From NCBI GenBank assembly GCA_964634565.1, contig CAZWLP010000038.1:1-23604 (forward strand): a DNA stretch of 23,604 nucleotides, in the 5' to 3' direction. The position numbers were made by a program, and so were the translations under genes. Below are positions 1 to 8,014 of the stretch, in pieces; position 1 is the first letter of the stretch; each line of letters starts with the position of its first letter. The notes beneath the pieces were generated by a model that saw only the letters and a program-made list of their open reading frames with translations, did no database searches and was not told where the DNA came from. This stretch comes from JAUVKT01 sp964634565 (GTDB lineage: Bacteria; Bacteroidota; Bacteroidia; Bacteroidales; VadinHA17).

Positions 1-840
1 TTCCATTCTGTCAGGTTTTCAACCTTTCCTGTTTCGACATCATAAAGCAAAATATCTGTATTTGTACTTATTGCATCTGCCTTACCATTAAGCAGCTTGC
101 ATGTATAGGCAATCTTTTTACCATCCTGGCTCCATGCTATCTCTCCTTCATCAAAATAAGGTGCGGTAGGAGATTCAAATCTCTGTCCTTCCATTATATC
201 AGTAGCCTCCCCGATCGAAGTCCCGTCGAATGATGCGACAAAGATGTGACTGTATGAATAATCGTGCCAGTAATTCCAGTGCCTGTACATCAGATCGTCA
301 ATAATTCTCATATTGGCATTTGGGAGATTATGTTTCTCATTTGGTGTCTGATCCAGTTTTACTCTTCTGGTAAAGTAAATCATATCACCTGTCGGTGAGA
401 TTGAGTACGCATCGAAGTTATCAAGATTACTTACCTCAACTGTTCCTGATCCATCGGGATTCATTATCTTGAGTTTTCCTCCGGAGGTATAAGCAATCCT
501 TTCGCCATTTTCTATCCAGACAGGCGATCCACCACCATTTTTTGTAAGCTGAACAGGATCTCCGCCCCTAGCAGGTATTGAGTAAATATTCGTCAGGCTG
601 GCTTCAGTAGGCAGGTCGTAATTAGTTAGAGTATAAATCACCGTGCTGCCATCAGGCGATAGCTCCATACTACCTATCCTTCCAAATTTCCACAGTATCT
701 CGGGTGTCATTACACCACCTTCTATTTCAGCCTCGTTCAGGGCAAGGTCGAATGCCGTAGCGTCCTCTTTTTCAATCTCTTTACATGAATTATTAAGTAA
801 GAGTGGAAAAAGCAGCAATAAAAAAATGTATTTCTTCATA
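1..840 (-). CDS. S9-family (prolyl oligopeptidase-like) lipoprotein peptidase, N-terminal part
   Basis: This is a partial gene: it starts with ATG at 840-838 and runs off the left edge, so only 280 residues are present. The N-terminus MKKYIFLLLLFPLLLNNSC is a lipoprotein signal whose lipobox ends in Cys, which suggests an envelope-anchored protein. The rest consists of repeated beta-propeller blades of the WD40-like/DPP type, with segments such as LSPDGSTVIYT, YSISPTGDMIYFTRR and WSQDGKKIAYT. This matches the propeller that precedes the alpha/beta-hydrolase domain in S9 peptidases such as acylaminoacyl-peptidases and DPP IV-like enzymes. The catalytic domain would lie outside the window, so the enzyme assignment is inferred; a TolB-like or PD40 protein without a peptidase domain remains possible. 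The start codon directly abuts the recA stop, which suggests co-transcription with recA. Confidence 0.7.
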
Positions 841-1851
841 TTATTTACGTTTGGTAGCTTCTATGATCTTTGTGGTTAATTCGTCGGTCAGTTCCGGATT
901 ATCGTTCAGGATCTGTCTGACAGCTTCTCTTCCCTGTCCAAGCCTTGTCTCACCATAGCTGAACCATGATCCGCTTTTTGTAATAATATTATGCTCAACT
1001 CCCATATCAATAATCTCCCCTGTGCGACTAATTCCTTCTCCAAACATAATATCGAACTCTGCCTTTCTGAATGGTGGGGCCAGCTTATTTTTAACAACTT
1101 TTACCCTGGTCCTGTTACCTGTTGTTTCTTCTCCTTCTTTAATCTGGCTGATACGGCGAATATCCAGTCGTACTGATGCATAAAACTTCAGAGCATTTCC
1201 TCCTGTGGTTGTTTCAGGGTTGCCAAACATTACACCTATCTTATCCCTGAGTTGGTTAATAAAGATGCAGGTGGTATTAGTTCTGTTAATGTTTGCAGTA
1301 AGCTTTCTCAGTGCCTGCGACATCAATCTTGCCTGAAGACCCATACGCGAGTCACCCATTTCGCCTTCAATCTCTGCCTTGGGAGTCAGGGCCGCAACTG
1401 AATCAATAACCACAATATCCATCGCGCCTGACCTTATAAGATGGTCGGCAACTTCGAGTGCCTGCTCACCATTGTCGGGTTGAGAAATAAGAAGGTTCTC
1501 AATATCTACACCCAGTTTTTCGGCATAGAACCTGTCAAAGGCATGTTCTGCATCCACAATAGCTGCAATTCCACCTGCTTTCTGTGCCTCAGCAATAGCA
1601 TGAATAGCGAGTGTTGTTTTACCTGATGCTTCGGGTCCGTATATTTCTATCACCCTGCCTCTTGGTAAGCCGCCTACTCCAAGAGCCATATCGAGTCCGA
1701 TCGAACCGCTTGATATAACCCTTACATCTTCAATGGCCTGGTCGCCCAGTTTCATAATTGTTCCCTTGCCAAAATCTTTCTCAATCTTTCCGAGTGTTAT
1801 CTCCAGAGCCTTGAGCTTCTCCTTGTTAATTTCTTTTTTCTCTTTAGTCAT
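841..1851 (-). CDS. recA: RecA recombinase
   Basis: RecA is the ATP-dependent strand-exchange protein of homologous recombination and the co-protease of the SOS response. The 336-residue product has normal length. It shows the Walker A motif GPEASGKTT near residues 70-78, the Walker B-like IVVIDSVAAL, the L1/L2 DNA-binding region with GDSRMGLQARLMSQALRKL, and FINQLRDKIGVMFGNPETT with GGNALKF. The C-terminus is short and basic (IIEATKRK) rather than the acidic tail of Escherichia coli RecA. The gene lies 34 nt downstream of bcp and its TAA stop immediately precedes the start of the S9-family lipoprotein gene, so bcp-recA-S9 may be one transcript. I see no LexA box in the short bcp-recA gap. 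Confidence 0.98.
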   Translation of the reverse strand: MTKEKKEINKEKLKALEITLGKIEKDFGKGTIMKLGDQAIEDVRVISSGSIGLDMALGVGGLPRGRVIEIYGPEASGKTTLAIHAIAEAQKAGGIAAIVDAEHAFDRFYAEKLGVDIENLLISQPDNGEQALEVADHLIRSGAMDIVVIDSVAALTPKAEIEGEMGDSRMGLQARLMSQALRKLTANINRTNTTCIFINQLRDKIGVMFGNPETTTGGNALKFYASVRLDIRRISQIKEGEETTGNRTRVKVVKNKLAPPFRKAEFDIMFGEGISRTGEIIDMGVEHNIITKSGSWFSYGETRLGQGREAVRQILNDNPELTDELTTKIIEATKRK

Positions 1852-1885
1852 TCCTTTTTTTCTTTAAATTTTTATGCAGCGAAAT

Positions 1886-2347
1886 TTATTTATAAATCTT
1901 AAAAACTTGTGAGGCGGAATCTTTAGTATCAACTTTTTTAATCACTTTCTCAACTATTCCGTCTTCATTAATAATATATGTAGTTCGTTTTATGCCCAAA
2001 AATGATTTGCCGTACATCTTCTTTTCTCCAAAGGCTCCATAAGCCTCCAGGATTTTTTTATCTGTATCTGCTATCAACGGAAATGGAAGATCGAATTTTT
2101 CGGCGAATTTCATATGCGACTTTTCAGAATCTGCGCTAACACCAACAACATCAAATCCTGAACTTTTCATTTCAGTATAATTATCCCTGAAGCTGCATGC
2201 TTCATTAGTACATCCCGGAGTATTATCTTTCGGGTAGAAATACAGTACAAGTTTTTTTCCTTTGTAGTCGTCAAGACTTATTTTATTACCATTCTGGTCG
2301 TTACCTTCAAAATATGGAGCCTTTTGTCCTTCCTTAATTTCAGCCAT
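1886..2347 (-). CDS. bcp: Thiol peroxidase Bcp/PrxQ (thioredoxin-dependent)
   Basis: This is a cytoplasmic peroxiredoxin of the AhpC/TSA superfamily that reduces hydroperoxides with thioredoxin as electron donor. The 153 residues match the usual Bcp length. The peroxidatic Cys46 sits in NTPGCTNEAC and the resolving Cys51 is five residues later, the atypical 2-Cys PrxQ arrangement. The motif YFYPKDNTPGCT is diagnostic, and GKSFLGIKRTTYIINEDG is the usual C-terminal active-site segment containing the conserved Arg. The start at 2347 gives the typical MAEIKEGQKAP opening. It is divergent from the TPR/SPOR gene, and recA follows after 34 nt. An oxidative-stress enzyme fits an anaerobe that occasionally meets oxygen. 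Confidence 0.95.
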   Translation of the reverse strand: MAEIKEGQKAPYFEGNDQNGNKISLDDYKGKKLVLYFYPKDNTPGCTNEACSFRDNYTEMKSSGFDVVGVSADSEKSHMKFAEKFDLPFPLIADTDKKILEAYGAFGEKKMYGKSFLGIKRTTYIINEDGIVEKVIKKVDTKDSASQVFKIYK

Positions 2348-2368
2348 TTTTTTATTTTTTTTATTAGA

Positions 2369-2380
2369 CGTAAATTTACG
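2369..2380. promoter_or_regulatory. Palindrome in the bcp / TPR-SPOR divergent region
   Basis: The 120-bp divergent region between bcp and the TPR/SPOR gene contains the perfect 12-bp palindrome CGTAAATTTACG. On the minus strand its core TAAATTTA differs by one base from the Bacteroidota -7 element TAnnTTTG and lies about 24 nt from the bcp start codon. No well-spaced -33 TTTG is seen: the nearest minus-strand TTG is 24 nt away. It may be a weak promoter core, an operator or chance in AT-rich DNA. Confidence 0.25.
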
Positions 2381-2467
2381 AAGTTTGAGTTGTTTATTGA
2401 AACAATTAATCTATTTATTATTAACAACAAACGGCCTGCTTGTAATGTTAATCATTTACTCTTGAAA

Positions 2468-4174
2468 ATGGTTTTAATTAAAACAGTATTTACCCTTATA
2501 AGAAAAAAGATAAATGTTGTTATTTACACATTTTTCTTTATTTTATTCTTTCCGATGAGCATAGCAGGTCAGGATGATAATTTTGTTCCTTCAGGGGAGC
2601 TATCGGTTCGTTTGTTTGAAAATGGCAGTTATAAAGAGGCATTACGACATTTTGAGGTTCTTATTGAAAAATACCCGGCCGACCCGCTCTATAAATATTA
2701 TGCTGGAGCCTGTATTGTGGAGTCGGGCGACAATTACGATATGGCGGCAGAGCTTCTTCAAACTGCATTAAATGAAAGCAGTTCCCTGCGTAAGGTTCCT
2801 GTCGATGGATGGTATTACAGGGGGCGTGCCAATCAGCTTAGTGGTAATTTTGAAGAGGCAATAATCAGCTACGACAGATTCAGGGATAATGTAAGACGAA
2901 AAGAACAGAAGGAATATAATATAGATGCTCTGATTGAGCAATGCATTTCCCGTGTAAGACCTGATGAAAATGAAAATTACGAGGCTGCTGATACTGTATC
3001 TAAGGAGGTTCATTCAGATAATATGCTAGTTAATTCTGAAATAATTTCCGGGACTGAAGAAACTTCTGAAAATCGTCCTGATACGACTCAGCCGGCAATT
3101 AATGCTCTGGAAGAAGTTTCAGCAGATTATGATAGTATAGTTTACCTCGCTCTGAATTATCAATTTAAGGCCGACTCACTTTCGAGGCTGGCAAACAGGT
3201 ACCGGTCAACGGTTAAGTCACTCGGCGGACAGGATCGTGAGACTATTTCAAAGAAGATACTTGAACTTGAGTCTCTGACCTTCGAATTTCAGTCGCTCGC
3301 CGATAAAAAACTGGCTGAGGCAGCAAAATTTAACAGAGTCATTTATGACGGAGAGAAGGAACTGCCGCTTGAACCTGAAGAATCTGAAAAGCCTGAAGAA
3401 GAGACTGTGATCGACTCTGCTGTTCTTAACATACCCGATACGGTAATTATCGATAAAAAAGTTGATTCGCTGAAGATCAGGAAGCCTGTTCTTGTTTTGT
3501 TTGAAGATGATTGCACTCAGCCTGAAAATATCCCGGTAAATGATAGTCTGCCCGAGGGTTTGTTTTACAGGATTCAGACCGCTGCATTCAGGAACCCGGT
3601 TAAGCCTTCATATTTTAAATCTCTCGGTCCTGTTTATGGATTAAGAGCAGATGGATCAGATATAACATTTTATAATATTGGATATTTCAGGAAAAAGGAG
3701 GATGCTGACCAGGCTCTGGTGAAAGTCAGATCAGCAGGATTTAAAGATGCCTTTGTGCTGGCCCATATGGACGGTAAAAGAATATCATTTGAAAGATCCG
3801 AGGTTCTGGAAAAGCAGTGGGCGATGGTTTCACTCTTTGATCCCGGGGTGATAATAAAAGATAAAAAACCTGAGGAGCCTTTTACTCTTATCTTTCGTGT
3901 ACAGGTAAGCAGTTCAGAGAAAGAACTTCCCGGGGATAAGGTTGAGGCGCTTAGACTTGTAGCCGGCGACAGGGACTTTGATATTATAAAGAATGATAAG
4001 GATGAGTTTGTATATTTAATTGGAAAATTTCTTACTTTTGATAGTGCTCTCAACTACTCGGATCTGCTTTATAGAAATGGGATGAAGGAGGCCAGGGTAG
4101 CAGCTTATATGGGTGTAAGGGAAATTCCGGTAGAAAGAGCAAGAGAGCTTTTTGATATAAATAATAATAAGTAG
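2468..4174 (+). CDS. Secreted TPR and SPOR-like repeat protein, function unknown
   Basis: I chose the ATG at 2468 because the reading frame upstream overlaps bcp, while this start gives a clear signal peptide: basic residues, the hydrophobic stretch VVIYTFFFILFFPM and a likely cleavage site SIAG|QDD. The 568-residue product has TPR-like helices at about 45-160 (ENGSYKEALRHFEVLIEKYP, SGNFEEAIISYDRF). A long acidic linker rich in Glu, Asp and Pro follows at about 165-360. Two SPOR-like alpha/beta repeats lie at about 365-440 (FYRIQTAAF, FYNIGYFRKKEDADQAL) and 471-550 (IFRVQVSSSEKEL, VYLIGKFLTFDSAL). SPOR domains bind denuded peptidoglycan, so an envelope role is inferred. It leads the run towards clpS with a 40-nt gap. 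The specific function is not recognised. Confidence 0.8.
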   Translation: MVLIKTVFTLIRKKINVVIYTFFFILFFPMSIAGQDDNFVPSGELSVRLFENGSYKEALRHFEVLIEKYPADPLYKYYAGACIVESGDNYDMAAELLQTALNESSSLRKVPVDGWYYRGRANQLSGNFEEAIISYDRFRDNVRRKEQKEYNIDALIEQCISRVRPDENENYEAADTVSKEVHSDNMLVNSEIISGTEETSENRPDTTQPAINALEEVSADYDSIVYLALNYQFKADSLSRLANRYRSTVKSLGGQDRETISKKILELESLTFEFQSLADKKLAEAAKFNRVIYDGEKELPLEPEESEKPEEETVIDSAVLNIPDTVIIDKKVDSLKIRKPVLVLFEDDCTQPENIPVNDSLPEGLFYRIQTAAFRNPVKPSYFKSLGPVYGLRADGSDITFYNIGYFRKKEDADQALVKVRSAGFKDAFVLAHMDGKRISFERSEVLEKQWAMVSLFDPGVIIKDKKPEEPFTLIFRVQVSSSEKELPGDKVEALRLVAGDRDFDIIKNDKDEFVYLIGKFLTFDSALNYSDLLYRNGMKEARVAAYMGVREIPVERARELFDINNNK

Positions 4175-4214
4175 CTTGTAAACAGAATTAGATTGGGAAA
4201 ATTTGACTGACAGC

Positions 4215-4484
4215 ATGAGAGAAAAACAATTGTCTGACCAAAAAACAAAAGGCCAGGATGATAGTTATGTACTGGTCCTTTTTAATGATGATCACAATAC
4301 CTTTGAGCATGTTATTGAATCTTTGGTTGAGGTATGCGGGCATGATCCTGTGCAGGCTGAGCAGTGTGCTGTTATTACGCATTTCAAGGGAAGCTGTGAG
4401 GTTAAATCAGGGAATCTAAATCTATTGAACGGGATGCTTAAGAGCTTAAGCAGCCGTGATCTTAATTCAGAAATAAAGTCATAA
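4215..4484 (+). CDS. clpS: ClpS-like adaptor of ClpAP protease
   Basis: ClpS delivers N-degron substrates to the ClpA/ClpC unfoldase. The 89-residue product opens with a flexible polar tail (MREKQLSDQKTKGQ), then shows the ClpS core: YVLVLFNDDHNTFEHVIESL, with the Asn-Asp-Asp substrate pocket, followed by AVITHFKGSCEVKSG. The ATG at 4215 is preferred over a TTG four codons upstream. The usual ClpS ITxxVH(x)xG segment reads ITHFKGSCEV here, so the histidine sits slightly differently from the Proteobacterial proteins. It is followed by nfeD after only 3 nt. The clpA/clpC partner is not in the window. Confidence 0.88.
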   Translation: MREKQLSDQKTKGQDDSYVLVLFNDDHNTFEHVIESLVEVCGHDPVQAEQCAVITHFKGSCEVKSGNLNLLNGMLKSLSSRDLNSEIKS

Positions 4485-4487
4485 ACT

Positions 4488-4967
4488 ATGTCCATCGGTA
4501 TTATAATATTCCTGATATTACTCGGTCTTTTACTTTTTCTTCTGGAGTTTCTGGTTGTACCGGGAATAACAGTCGCAGGAATTGGGGGTGCGATTAGTAT
4601 TATTACAGCTGTTGTACTGGGTTTTTATTATCATGGCCCCCGTACGGGCATGATAATATTAATCTCAACCCTGGTTGTAATGATAATCACTGTTGTGATA
4701 ATGCTGAAGGCAGGTACATGGAAGAAACTAATGCTTAATAAGGCAATAGAATCGACGGTAGACAATGTTCATAAGAGCCTGGGATTGGTTAATGAAGGCG
4801 ACAGGGGTGTTACCATTACAAGGCTTAACCCTATGGGTAAAGTAAGGGTTAATGGAGAGTATTATGAGGCTAAATCTCTAGACCGTCTTATTGACCAGGC
4901 GACCGAGATTGAAGTTATAAAAGTTGAAACTAATAAGTTAATTGTTAAATCAATAAATCAAGTATAA
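4488..4967 (+). CDS. NfeD-like membrane protein with C-terminal OB fold
   Basis: This is a short-type NfeD family protein of 159 residues. Three hydrophobic segments lie at about 3-25, 28-48 and 54-73 (IIIFLILLGLLLFLLEFLVV, VAGIGGAISIITAVVLGFYY, MIILISTLVVMIITVVIML). A C-terminal soluble OB-fold follows at about 100-157, with the typical GDRGVTITRLNPMGKVRVNGEYYEA. NfeD proteins are commonly encoded next to stomatin/flotillin-type proteins and are thought to act with them in membrane microdomains; the molecular function is unclear. Its stop codon overlaps the floA start by one base (TAATG), so the two are probably translationally coupled. Confidence 0.88.
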   Translation: MSIGIIIFLILLGLLLFLLEFLVVPGITVAGIGGAISIITAVVLGFYYHGPRTGMIILISTLVVMIITVVIMLKAGTWKKLMLNKAIESTVDNVHKSLGLVNEGDRGVTITRLNPMGKVRVNGEYYEAKSLDRLIDQATEIEVIKVETNKLIVKSINQV

Positions 4968-5944
4968 TGGGAATGTTAGGAACTTATATTGTGATAATAA
5001 TAGGAGTAATTGTACTCCTCTGGATATTGTTGTATTTAATACCAATAGGGCTCTGGTTCCAGGCACTGGTGTCGGGAGTCAGAATATCTCTGCTCCAGCT
5101 TATATTTATGAGATGGCGAAAGGTGCCTCCGTCTGTTATAGTGGGTGCTATGATTGAGGGTGATAAAGCGGGAATTAAGTTAAACCGGGACGACCTTGAA
5201 GCTCACTACCTTGCAGGAGGTAAGGTAGCCCATGTAGTTCATGCTCTGGTTTCTGCATCTAAAGCAAATATAGAGCTGCCCTTTAATATGGCAACAGCAA
5301 TCGACCTTGCTGGCAGAGATGTGTTTGAAGCTGTTCAGATGTCAGTTAACCCCAAGGTTATCGACACACCACCTGTTACAGCAGTGGCTAAGGATGGGAT
5401 TCAGCTTATATCCAAAGCCCGTGTAACTGTAAGGGCAAATATTAAGCAATTGGTTGGCGGAGCAGGGGAGGATACTGTTCTTGCAAGAGTAGGTGAAGGT
5501 ATTGTATCTTCAATAGGCTCATCTGACAGTCATAAAAAGGTGCTTGAGAACCCTGACTTTATATCAAAAGTTGTGCTTGAGAAAGGTCTTGATGCGGGTA
5601 CAGCATTTGAGATTCTGTCTATTGATATAGCCGATATAGATATAGGAAAAAATATTGGAGCTGTATTGCAGATGGATCAGGCAAATGCCGATAAAAATAT
5701 TGCCCAGGCAAAGGCAGAAGAAAGAAGGGCTATGGCTGTGGCAGAAGAACAGGAGATGGTTGCCAAAGCACAGGAAGCACGTGCAAAGGTTATTGAAGCC
5801 GAGGTTCAGATACCGATGGCAATGGCCGATGCTTTCAGAAGTGGAAACCTGGGAATAATGGATTATTACAGGATGAAAAACATTGAAGCCGATACCGGTA
5901 TGAGAGATTCTATCTCCAGACCGGGAGGAGGAAAGAAAAAATAA
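4967..5944 (+). CDS. floA: Flotillin-like protein FloA (UPF0365)
   Basis: FloA is a membrane-microdomain scaffold of the bacterial flotillin class. The 325-residue length is normal. An N-terminal membrane hairpin lies at about 5-30 (IVIIIGVIVLLWILLYLIP), followed by PIGLWFQALVSGVRISLLQL and RWRKVPPSVIV, then the PHB-like domain with NPKVIDTPPVTAVAKDGIQL and RVGEGIVSSIGSS. An Ala/Glu-rich coiled coil at about 235-290 (AKAEERRAMAVAEEQEMVAK) and the conserved PMAMADAFRSGNLGIMDYY end follow. It is coupled to nfeD by a one-base overlap and is the last gene before a strong hairpin, so the plus-strand run ends here. Confidence 0.95.
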   Translation: MGMLGTYIVIIIGVIVLLWILLYLIPIGLWFQALVSGVRISLLQLIFMRWRKVPPSVIVGAMIEGDKAGIKLNRDDLEAHYLAGGKVAHVVHALVSASKANIELPFNMATAIDLAGRDVFEAVQMSVNPKVIDTPPVTAVAKDGIQLISKARVTVRANIKQLVGGAGEDTVLARVGEGIVSSIGSSDSHKKVLENPDFISKVVLEKGLDAGTAFEILSIDIADIDIGKNIGAVLQMDQANADKNIAQAKAEERRAMAVAEEQEMVAKAQEARAKVIEAEVQIPMAMADAFRSGNLGIMDYYRMKNIEADTGMRDSISRPGGGKKK

Positions 5945-5952
5945 TTTATTAA

Positions 5953-5984
5953 CTTAAGAACCCCGTGAAAGCGGGGTTCTTAAG
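5953..5984 (+). terminator. Perfect 13-bp hairpin after floA
   Basis: The arms CTTAAGAACCCCG (5953-5965) and CGGGGTTCTTAAG (5972-5984) are exact reverse complements with the 6-nt loop TGAAAG. The GC-rich core and the position 9 nt after the floA stop fit a transcription terminator. No U-run follows, because the sequence passes straight into a histidine-kinase-like coding fragment, so it may be a factor-assisted or bidirectional terminator. Confidence 0.75.
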
Positions 5985-6018
5985 ATCCTGCTTTACCGTA
6001 CGCCTTCCTCTATCGTAG
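5983..6018 (+). pseudogene. Relic of a histidine-kinase 3' end
   Basis: These 36 nt read xSCFTVRLPLS followed by TAG. They match the last codons of the receiver-histidine kinase at 15570-16691 (GSCFTVHLPLL, stop), which form the final beta-strand of a HATPase_c domain. The coding-part differences give a conserved V, a conservative H-to-R change and L-to-S at the very end. No kinase open frame precedes the fragment: it begins exactly where the floA hairpin stops. It may be a decayed or recombined paralogue, or an assembly chimera, since the contig ends 20 nt later. Confidence 0.55.
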
Positions 6019-6038
6019 ATTGCCAATCTTCAATCTTA
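5984..6038 (+). repeat. Left copy of a 55-bp direct repeat
   Basis: This stretch aligns without gaps to 16657-16711 with 47 of 55 identical bases; mismatches are at 6000, 6002, 6003, 6012, 6014, 6015, 6023 and 6024. The first part is the kinase 3' end. The second part is an AATCT-rich segment, the AGATT octamer in reverse orientation. The two copies bracket about 10.7 kb. Confidence 0.8.
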
Positions 6039-6138
6039 NNNNNNNNNNNNNNNNNNNNNNNNNNNNNNNNNNNNNNNNNNNNNNNNNNNNNNNNNNNNNN
6101 NNNNNNNNNNNNNNNNNNNNNNNNNNNNNNNNNNNNNN
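6039..6138. other. Scaffold gap of 100 N
   Basis: Exactly 100 undetermined bases, the conventional length for a gap of unknown size. The left flank ends in AATCT repeats, which probably stopped the assembly. The gap hides the 5' end of the PAS histidine kinase gene and whatever follows the kinase relic. Confidence 0.97.
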
Positions 6139-7217
6139 GTAGTAAAGACGGTAGTCTTTTAAAGAAACTTGCTTCAACCGAGGAAGCTTTAATCTTATCT
6201 GAGAAGAAATTTCAATTTTTGTTTGATTACAGCAGTGATGAAATATTTCTGTCAGATCTTGAAGGGAATTTTATCGAAGTAAACCAGCGGGCATGTGAAA
6301 ATCTTGGCTATTCAAGAGAGGAATTCCTGAGAATGCGATTTACAGATATTAAGACTCCAAGATACAGACAGGCAGTAGGTCAAAATATAAAAATCCTTCT
6401 TAAGCTGGGTAAGCTGACACATGAATCAGAACATCTTACAAGGAATGGCATCCTGGTACCTGTTGAGATGAACAGCCGTATTGTAACATTTGATAATAAA
6501 AAGGTTATTATGAGTGTCTCGCGTAATATTGCCGAGAGAAAAGCAATGGAGCAAAAGATGCTGAGTGCGATAATAGAAACAGAAGAAAAGGAGAGAAAAA
6601 GATTTGCAGCCGACCTGCACGATGAGCTTGGTCCTGTTTTGTCGGCACTTAAGCTATATACAGACCTCTTGAAAAATGATAAGTTTAATAATACAAGCAG
6701 GGAAGAGGTCTTAAAAAATATTGATGAATTATCAGATATTGCAATCAGAACCGCAAAGGGTATTTCGGCTCGTATAACACCTAATGTATTACACGATTTT
6801 GGTCTTGCTTCTGCAATATTAGAGTTTTGTAAATTTATTAATGAGACAGGTGTAATTAAAATTAATGTAAAGACTGAAGGATATACAATAAAGACAAGAA
6901 GCCTGGTTGAGACCATCCTCTATCAGTCGACCAAGGAATTAATTAATAATACTGTTAAGCATGCTTCGGCTGAAAATATTGTTATTGAGCTAAAGAATAC
7001 CCCAAACCAGATTATTCTTTACTACCGTGACGATGGCATAGGTTTTGATTTCAGGAAGCAGATGGAACTAAGCATAGGTCTGGGATTAAATAATATTGTA
7101 AATAAGATCCGGACTATTAAGGGAGTATGCGATTTTCATAGCGAAACCGGCGAAGGACTAATAGTGGTTATAACAGTCAAAATAGATAAGGAGGAAAAAT
7201 TAAGTGGGAATAATTAA
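6139..7217 (+). CDS. PAS-domain sensor histidine kinase, HisKA_3 (NarX/LiaS-like) type, 5' truncated
   Basis: The frame is open back to the gap: from 6141 it reads SKDGSLLKKLASTEEALILS and runs into the kinase. The true start is therefore inside the gap, and the TTG at 6219 is not the start. A PAS domain lies at about 6200-6540 (FDYSSDEIFLSDLEGNFIEV, ending SVSRNIAERKAMEQKM). A HisKA_3 dimerisation helix follows with KERKRFAADLHDELGP, its phospho-acceptor His encoded at 6618-6620. The HATPase_c domain has the N box KELINNTVKHA, G1 box DDGIGFD and G2 box GLGLNNI. No membrane segment is visible in the part present, so it may be cytoplasmic. The 3' end overlaps the next gene by 14 nt, marking the NarL-type regulator as its partner. 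Confidence 0.9.
7188..7194 (+). promoter_or_regulatory. Strong ribosome binding site (AAGGAGG) for the NarL-type regulator
   Basis: AAGGAGG lies inside the end of the kinase gene, 9 nt before a GTG start at 7204. Such a consensus Shine-Dalgarno site is unusual beside the other genes here, and it supports the GTG start and translational coupling with the kinase. Confidence 0.6.
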
Positions 7218-7836
7218 GTTGGTTATTGCAGACGATCATGTTATTTTCAGGAAAGGACTCTCAACAATTTTGAATGAGATATCAAATGTTAAAGTTGTTG
7301 CAGAGACAGCAAATGGATACGAATTGCTTGATTATCTTAAGCATGAAACAGCAGACGTTGTCCTTATGGATATAAAAATGCCAGGCATGGATGGTGTTGA
7401 AGCAACAAAACGTGTGTCTGAAAAATATCCTGATATAAGTGTTATTGCACTTACCATGCATGAGGAAATAGGCTATTTTAATAAAATGATTGAAGCGGGA
7501 GCAAAAGGCTTTTTGCTTAAAAAAACCACCCGGGAGCAGCTTGAACAGGCAATAAATGCTGTTATCAGGGGAGAGAATTATTTCGCAGAAGAATTTACTA
7601 TAAGCGTAGCTAATTCTGGTTCATCCCCAAAAATAAACATTAGTCTTACTGACAGGGAGAAAGAAATACTGGAATATATTTGTAAGGGTTTCTCAAATAG
7701 TGAAATTTCAAAGAATCTGGGCTTGAGTCAGCGCACCATAGATGGACACAGGGCAAGACTATTCGATAAGACAGGAGCCAGAAATGCACCTAACCTGGTT
7801 TTGTTTGCAATAAAGAACGGACTGGTAAAACCATGA
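7204..7836 (+). CDS. NarL/FixJ-family response regulator (LuxR-type HTH)
   Basis: This 210-residue DNA-binding response regulator is the likely partner of the overlapping PAS kinase. The receiver covers residues 3-120, with the acidic pocket D10-D11 in VIADDH, the phospho-acceptor D56 in VVLMDIKMPGMDG, Thr in ALTMHE and Lys in FLLKKTT. The C-terminal LuxR-type helix-turn-helix at about 148-205 contains LTDREKEILEYICKGFSNSE and GLSQRTIDGHRARLFDKTGA. The start is GTG at 7204, supported by the RBS at 7188. Targets are unknown; the intergenic region before the hydrogenase operon directly downstream is an obvious candidate, but this is inference. Confidence 0.93.
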   Translation: MGIIKLVIADDHVIFRKGLSTILNEISNVKVVAETANGYELLDYLKHETADVVLMDIKMPGMDGVEATKRVSEKYPDISVIALTMHEEIGYFNKMIEAGAKGFLLKKTTREQLEQAINAVIRGENYFAEEFTISVANSGSSPKINISLTDREKEILEYICKGFSNSEISKNLGLSQRTIDGHRARLFDKTGARNAPNLVLFAIKNGLVKP

Positions 7837-7877
7837 TAAATATTATTTACCATTTTATTTTATCTCAGTAGACCGCA

Positions 7878-7907
7878 GAATAACTGTTAATTTAATAACA
7901 GTTATTC
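7878..7907. promoter_or_regulatory. Perfect 12-bp inverted repeat with Rex-like core (site 1)
   Basis: GAATAACTGTTA and TAACAGTTATTC are perfect reverse complements separated by ATTTAA. The core CTGTTAATTTAATAACAG (7884-7901) has the TGTTA-N6-TAACA layout of the Rex operator class TTGTTAAnnnnTTAACAA and matches 11 of its 14 fixed positions. Because it lies 41 bp after a gene end, it could instead be a weak terminator, although no T-run follows. Confidence 0.45.
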
Positions 7908-8014
7908 AGGTATAAATACCCGCTTAAACAAATAATTGTATAAACTACAATTTTAATCATCCCTGTAATCAGCTGTATATGAGGCCAATAAGATTATTGT
8001 GATAAATATTTTTA

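Noticed and set aside
841..1851. Several plus-strand frames opposite recA and other long frames opposite the hydrogenase genes
   Set aside because: They are antisense shadows of clearly conserved proteins and show no domain or start signal of their own.
2324..2467. Upstream extension of the TPR/SPOR gene by 48 codons
   Set aside because: It overlaps bcp, has non-coding-like composition, and would bury the clear signal peptide that starts at 2468.
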